This document shows, in pieces, positions 7,285-9,865 of a stretch of 9,865 bases of DNA. Made by a program: the position numbers and the translations under genes. Within the stretch, counting starts at the first letter, position 1; the number at the start of each line of letters is the position of its first letter. The DNA lies in the NCBI GenBank assembly GCA_035693105.1, contig DASSHC010000342.1:1-9865 (forward strand), given 5' to 3'. The notes beneath the pieces were generated by a model. The model did not search any database and was not told the origin of the DNA. It saw nothing but the letters and a program-made list of their open reading frames with translations. The stretch is from DASSHC01 sp035693105 (GTDB lineage Bacteria; Chloroflexota; Chloroflexia; Thermomicrobiales; Thermomicrobiaceae).

Positions 7285-9039
7285 ATGGACATGGATATCA
7301 CCGAGGCGCAGATCGTAGAGCACGCGTCCGAGGAGAGCTACAGCCGGGGTGTCGACTATTTCGAGCGCGGCGCGGTCCTATCGCTGGCGCGCCGGGGCGA
7401 GCAGCTACAGGCCGACGTGCAGGGCAGCGGCTATTCTCCGTATCGGGTGGCGGTCGACTTCGGACAGGACGAGATCGCTGCGACCTGCAGCTGCCCCTAC
7501 GACTGGGGAGGTTGGTGCAAGCACATCGTCGCAGTCATGTTGGCGTATCTGTCTTCACCCGAGCGTGTGAGCGAGCGTCCGGCGCTCGACGCGCTGCTGG
7601 CGCCGTTGGATCGCGACCAGTTGCAGGCGCTGGTGCAGCGGCTGGCGCGGCTCCGCCCAGCCCTGGCCGACCTGATCGAGAGTGAGATCGCGTCGCTGCC
7701 CGGCACGCCCGTGCCCGGCGCCAGGCCGATCGCCGCTGTCGACCCTACCGCGTTCCGCGCACGCGCTCAGCGGTCGGTCCAGCATATTCAGCGCGACTGG
7801 ACCGATTCGTATTGGGGTGGCGGTAGCGGAACGACGGAGATCGAGGTCATGCTCGACGAGGCCGCCGAGCTGCTGATCCAAGGAGATGCACGGCGCGCAT
7901 TAGCGATGCTGACGGCGATCCAGGACGCGTTTTCTTCCGAATTTCAGCATGGCTGGGACGAAGGTGATGAGCAGATCTTCGATTTCGAGTACCTCGCGGG
8001 GCTCTGGACCGAGGTGCTGCTGGAGGCTGATCTCTCCGTAGAAGAACGCGAGGAGTGGGCCGAGCGGTTGGACGTGTGGCGAGCCGAGGTGGAGGACTAC
8101 GCGGACGACTCGTTCTTTTCTGCCGTCCAGGCCGTTCAGCAGGGCTGGGATCATCCGGCAGTCGTGGCTGCGCTCAGGGGCGAGTCGATAGAGGACGTCA
8201 ATAGTATTTTGTCACCGTCGCTCGTCAACGCGCGGTTGAACGTGCTCTATCGTGCCGGGCGCGTCGAAGAGTACCTCAACCTGTCCAGGGTCGCGGGCGC
8301 TGTGGTCCATCACTCCAACATGTTAATCGAACTCGGTCGCGTCAGCGAGGCCGCGAATGCCGCGCTGACGGGCGTCGGCTCGGCAGTCGAGGCCGAGGCG
8401 CTGGCGGAGCGCCTGTGGGACGCCGGGGCGCGTGAGGATGCGCTTCGAGTCGCCGAGACCGCACTGGCTCGAGTTGGAGAGATGGACTACGACCGCGGAC
8501 GGCTGGCGAGTTGGCTGCGCGATCGGACCCAGGAGTTGGGACAGCCAGAGCGCGGGCTCGACGCCGCGGTGATCGCGTTCCAGTTTGCGCCGGGCCTGGC
8601 GAACTATCAGCAGGTTCACGAGCTGGCCGGCGACGAGTGGCCCGAGCGGCGCGCTGCGCTGCTTGACTATCTTCGTCTCACCGAGGTCTACCCCAGTGCC
8701 GGCGTCATCGACGTCCTGTTGTATGAGAACCTGATCGACGATGCGGTCGCCAAGGTTGAGCATGGCGGGAGCACTCGCGAGATTTGGAGGGTCGCGGAGG
8801 CCGCCACGGCGACTCATCCGGATTGGGTCATCTGGACTGGGGCGGGCCGCGCCGAGACGATCATGAATCAAGCGAGGGCCAAAGACTACGACCAGGCAAT
8901 CTACTGGCTGGGGCTCGCCCGCGAGGCGTACATCGGCACAGGTCGCCGGGCCGACTGGCACGACTACCTGGCCGAGCTGACCGCGCGCCACCAGCGCAAG
9001 TACAAGCTGCGGCCGATGCTGGAGAGTCTGGAAAGTTGA
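7285..9039 (+). CDS. SWIM zinc-finger protein with long helical-repeat C-terminal region
   Basis: A 584-residue soluble protein with no signal peptide or membrane segment. The N-terminus (about 12-90) is a SWIM domain: SYSRGVDYFERG (18-29), then the zinc ligands C68, C70, C78 and H80 in CSC-x7-CKH, with WGGW between them. SWIM domains bind zinc and are thought to mediate DNA or protein contacts. Residues 100-135 are helical with Leu and Arg/Asp repeats. From about 155 to the end the sequence looks like TPR/ARM-type helical hairpins (for example 185-245, 315-360, 370-420 and 521-582). It ends in HQRKYKLRPML, which I recall as typical of this family. The role is unknown; SWIM proteins elsewhere are linked to SNF2 helicases or recombination, but no helicase is in this window. 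The gene has its own likely promoter and strong ribosome binding site, and faces a convergent gene 13 bases away that shares its C-terminal module. Confidence 0.85.
   Translation: MDMDITEAQIVEHASEESYSRGVDYFERGAVLSLARRGEQLQADVQGSGYSPYRVAVDFGQDEIAATCSCPYDWGGWCKHIVAVMLAYLSSPERVSERPALDALLAPLDRDQLQALVQRLARLRPALADLIESEIASLPGTPVPGARPIAAVDPTAFRARAQRSVQHIQRDWTDSYWGGGSGTTEIEVMLDEAAELLIQGDARRALAMLTAIQDAFSSEFQHGWDEGDEQIFDFEYLAGLWTEVLLEADLSVEEREEWAERLDVWRAEVEDYADDSFFSAVQAVQQGWDHPAVVAALRGESIEDVNSILSPSLVNARLNVLYRAGRVEEYLNLSRVAGAVVHHSNMLIELGRVSEAANAALTGVGSAVEAEALAERLWDAGAREDALRVAETALARVGEMDYDRGRLASWLRDRTQELGQPERGLDAAVIAFQFAPGLANYQQVHELAGDEWPERRAALLDYLRLTEVYPSAGVIDVLLYENLIDDAVAKVEHGGSTREIWRVAEAATATHPDWVIWTGAGRAETIMNQARAKDYDQAIYWLGLAREAYIGTGRRADWHDYLAELTARHQRKYKLRPMLESLES
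8845..9030 (+). other. C-terminal helical module shared with the convergent gene (copy in SWIM protein)
   Basis: Residues 521-582 of the SWIM protein align without gaps to residues 203-264 (counted from ATG 9859) of the protein on the opposite strand. About 15 of 62 positions are identical, including ET, KxYDQA, the LxxxR after it, LxxR and the final LxxxL spacing. Many others are conservative (I/V, D/E, W/F, H/Y, K/R). The comparison was made by eye. Confidence 0.55.
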
Positions 9040-9052
9040 ATCGACAACCCTC

Positions 9053-9865
9053 TCAGGCGCCGAGGCGGGCGCGGTCAAGGCGCTGCAGCAGGCCGCGCCG
9101 CGTGGGGTAGCGCCGCCGCAGATCCGTGATGCGGTCACGGAACGCGCGCGTCTGACTCTGGCGCGCGGCCAGATCGCGCAGGTCAGCCAGGAGCGAGACG
9201 GCCTGGTCGTACTCTTTGGGCCGCTTCACCTCGATGAGCGTTTCGACCTGCCGCCACAGCTCCGCTTCGGTGCCGGTGATGCGATCGAGGTAGCGCTCCC
9301 GCGCCGCGGCGTTTTCGCGCTCACGCCGCTCGCGCCCGGCCGCTTGGCGCGCTCGCTCGGCGCGTTCACGCTCCTCCCGGTGTGCTTCAGCGGCCGCGAT
9401 GATTTCGCTGGCTTGGCGCGTTCCTTCAGTGAGCGGCAGCGGACTGGCGGTTGCTTGACGATAACGATGCAACAACTCGGCGCGGAGCGGTGGCGCTTCC
9501 CCGGTCATGAGCCGCAGAACGATGTCGTCCTTCTCGTCGGCGGTTAGTTCGACGATCCAGCGGAGCATGTCGACGGCACTCTGCTTGCTGGCGGGCAGCG
9601 GGCGGCTGCGCTCGGCGGCTACAGCCAGCAGATCCTCGTCGACGTAGACAAACTCGGCCAGCGCCTTGAGCGTGGGCGTCAGGGCGCCAAGGCCGGGCGG
9701 AACGGGCGGTTCGACTAGATCCTCGTCTTCTCGCGGGTACCACTGGGTGGCGACGAATGAGAGCCAACTGATGTAGAGGGCGCGCAGGTCGCCGTTGGAA
9801 AGATCCTCGCGCAGCGGGATGAGTGCCGGGAGCCAGGCGGCCGAATCCTTATCCACCATCCATTC
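9053..9865 (-). CDS. Uncharacterised SWIM-associated protein, C-terminal part (5' cut by window edge)
   Basis: The frame is open from the right edge to TGA at 9055-9053. The first ATG in the window (9859) is probably not the start, since in-frame Glu-Trp codons precede it and no ribosome binding site is visible. Counting from that ATG: WLPALIPLREDLSNGDLRALYISWL (9-33) and VEPPVPPGLGAL (49-60) are motifs I recall from a conserved hypothetical family that has a further N-terminal region of perhaps 130 residues. Residues 60-140 are helical. Residues 150-195 are very rich in Glu, Arg and Ala and look like a coiled coil or long charged helix. Residues 203-264 form a helical module resembling the end of the SWIM protein. 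It is soluble with no membrane segment or catalytic motif that I can recognise. Its function is unknown. It is convergent with the SWIM gene, only 13 bases apart, suggesting a stable gene pair but separate promoters. Confidence 0.75.
   Translation of the reverse strand, partial: EWMVDKDSAAWLPALIPLREDLSNGDLRALYISWLSFVATQWYPREDEDLVEPPVPPGLGALTPTLKALAEFVYVDEDLLAVAAERSRPLPASKQSAVDMLRWIVELTADEKDDIVLRLMTGEAPPLRAELLHRYRQATASPLPLTEGTRQASEIIAAAEAHREERERAERARQAAGRERRERENAAARERYLDRITGTEAELWRQVETLIEVKRPKEYDQAVSLLADLRDLAARQSQTRAFRDRITDLRRRYPTRRGLLQRLDRARLGA
9068..9253 (-). other. C-terminal helical module shared with the SWIM protein (copy in the convergent gene)
   Basis: Encodes residues 203-264 (from ATG 9859), including ETLIEV, RPKEYDQAV and LRRRY. 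It aligns without gaps with SWIM protein residues 521-582. Both copies end within a few residues of the protein C-terminus and so face each other across the 13-base gap. The likeness is at protein level only; no matching inverted DNA repeat was noticed. Confidence 0.55.

Noticed and set aside
6387..7301. 304-residue minus-strand frame over mutL and the gap after it
   Set aside because: Arg/Ala/Pro-rich shadow of mutL; no motif, and it would also cover the promoter region of the SWIM gene.
9040..9072. Possible bidirectional terminator between the convergent genes
   Set aside because: The 13-base gap has no inverted repeat with T-run; the nearby GCGCC/GGCGC pairing lies inside the coding sequence and looks like GC-rich chance.

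Overview
This is a GC-rich, almost fully coding bacterial window with six genes. Five read left to right and the last reads right to left. GC content, dense overlapping genes, a mutS-mutL pair without mutH, and a SWIM zinc-finger protein next to a particular uncharacterised protein family together suggest a Chloroflexota-type bacterium (Thermomicrobia/Sphaerobacter-like). This is inference from style and gene content, not a proven assignment. A typical actinobacterium is less likely because most lack mutS/mutL.

Left part (1-2817): a tightly packed sugar-acid catabolic operon. It starts with the C-terminal third of a PdxA/PdxA2-type dehydrogenase, cut by the window edge. Next is a LarA-family nickel-pincer racemase/epimerase, overlapping by ATGA, and then a four-carbon acid sugar kinase (DUF1537 family). 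Kinase plus PdxA2 is the known route from four-carbon sugar acids (threonate/erythronate) to dihydroxyacetone phosphate. The LarA homologue between them suggests an added C2-epimerisation step, which would interconvert for example D-erythronate and D-threonate.

Middle part (2830-7195): a mutS-mutL mismatch-repair operon. mutS has a perfect TATAAT box ending six bases before its ATG and no ribosome binding site, so it probably makes a leaderless transcript. mutL overlaps mutS by 11 bases and encodes the endonuclease-type MutL expected in organisms without MutH.

Right part (7196-9865): an 89-base gap with a plausible promoter and a strong Shine-Dalgarno leads into a 584-residue SWIM zinc-finger protein with a long helical C-terminal part. 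Thirteen bases beyond it, on the opposite strand, is the 3' part of an uncharacterised gene that runs off the right edge. The two proteins share a gapless, roughly 62-residue similar C-terminal module. This makes the convergent pair the best candidate here for an undescribed functional system. No RNA genes, CRISPR arrays, insertion sequences or convincing intrinsic terminators were seen.
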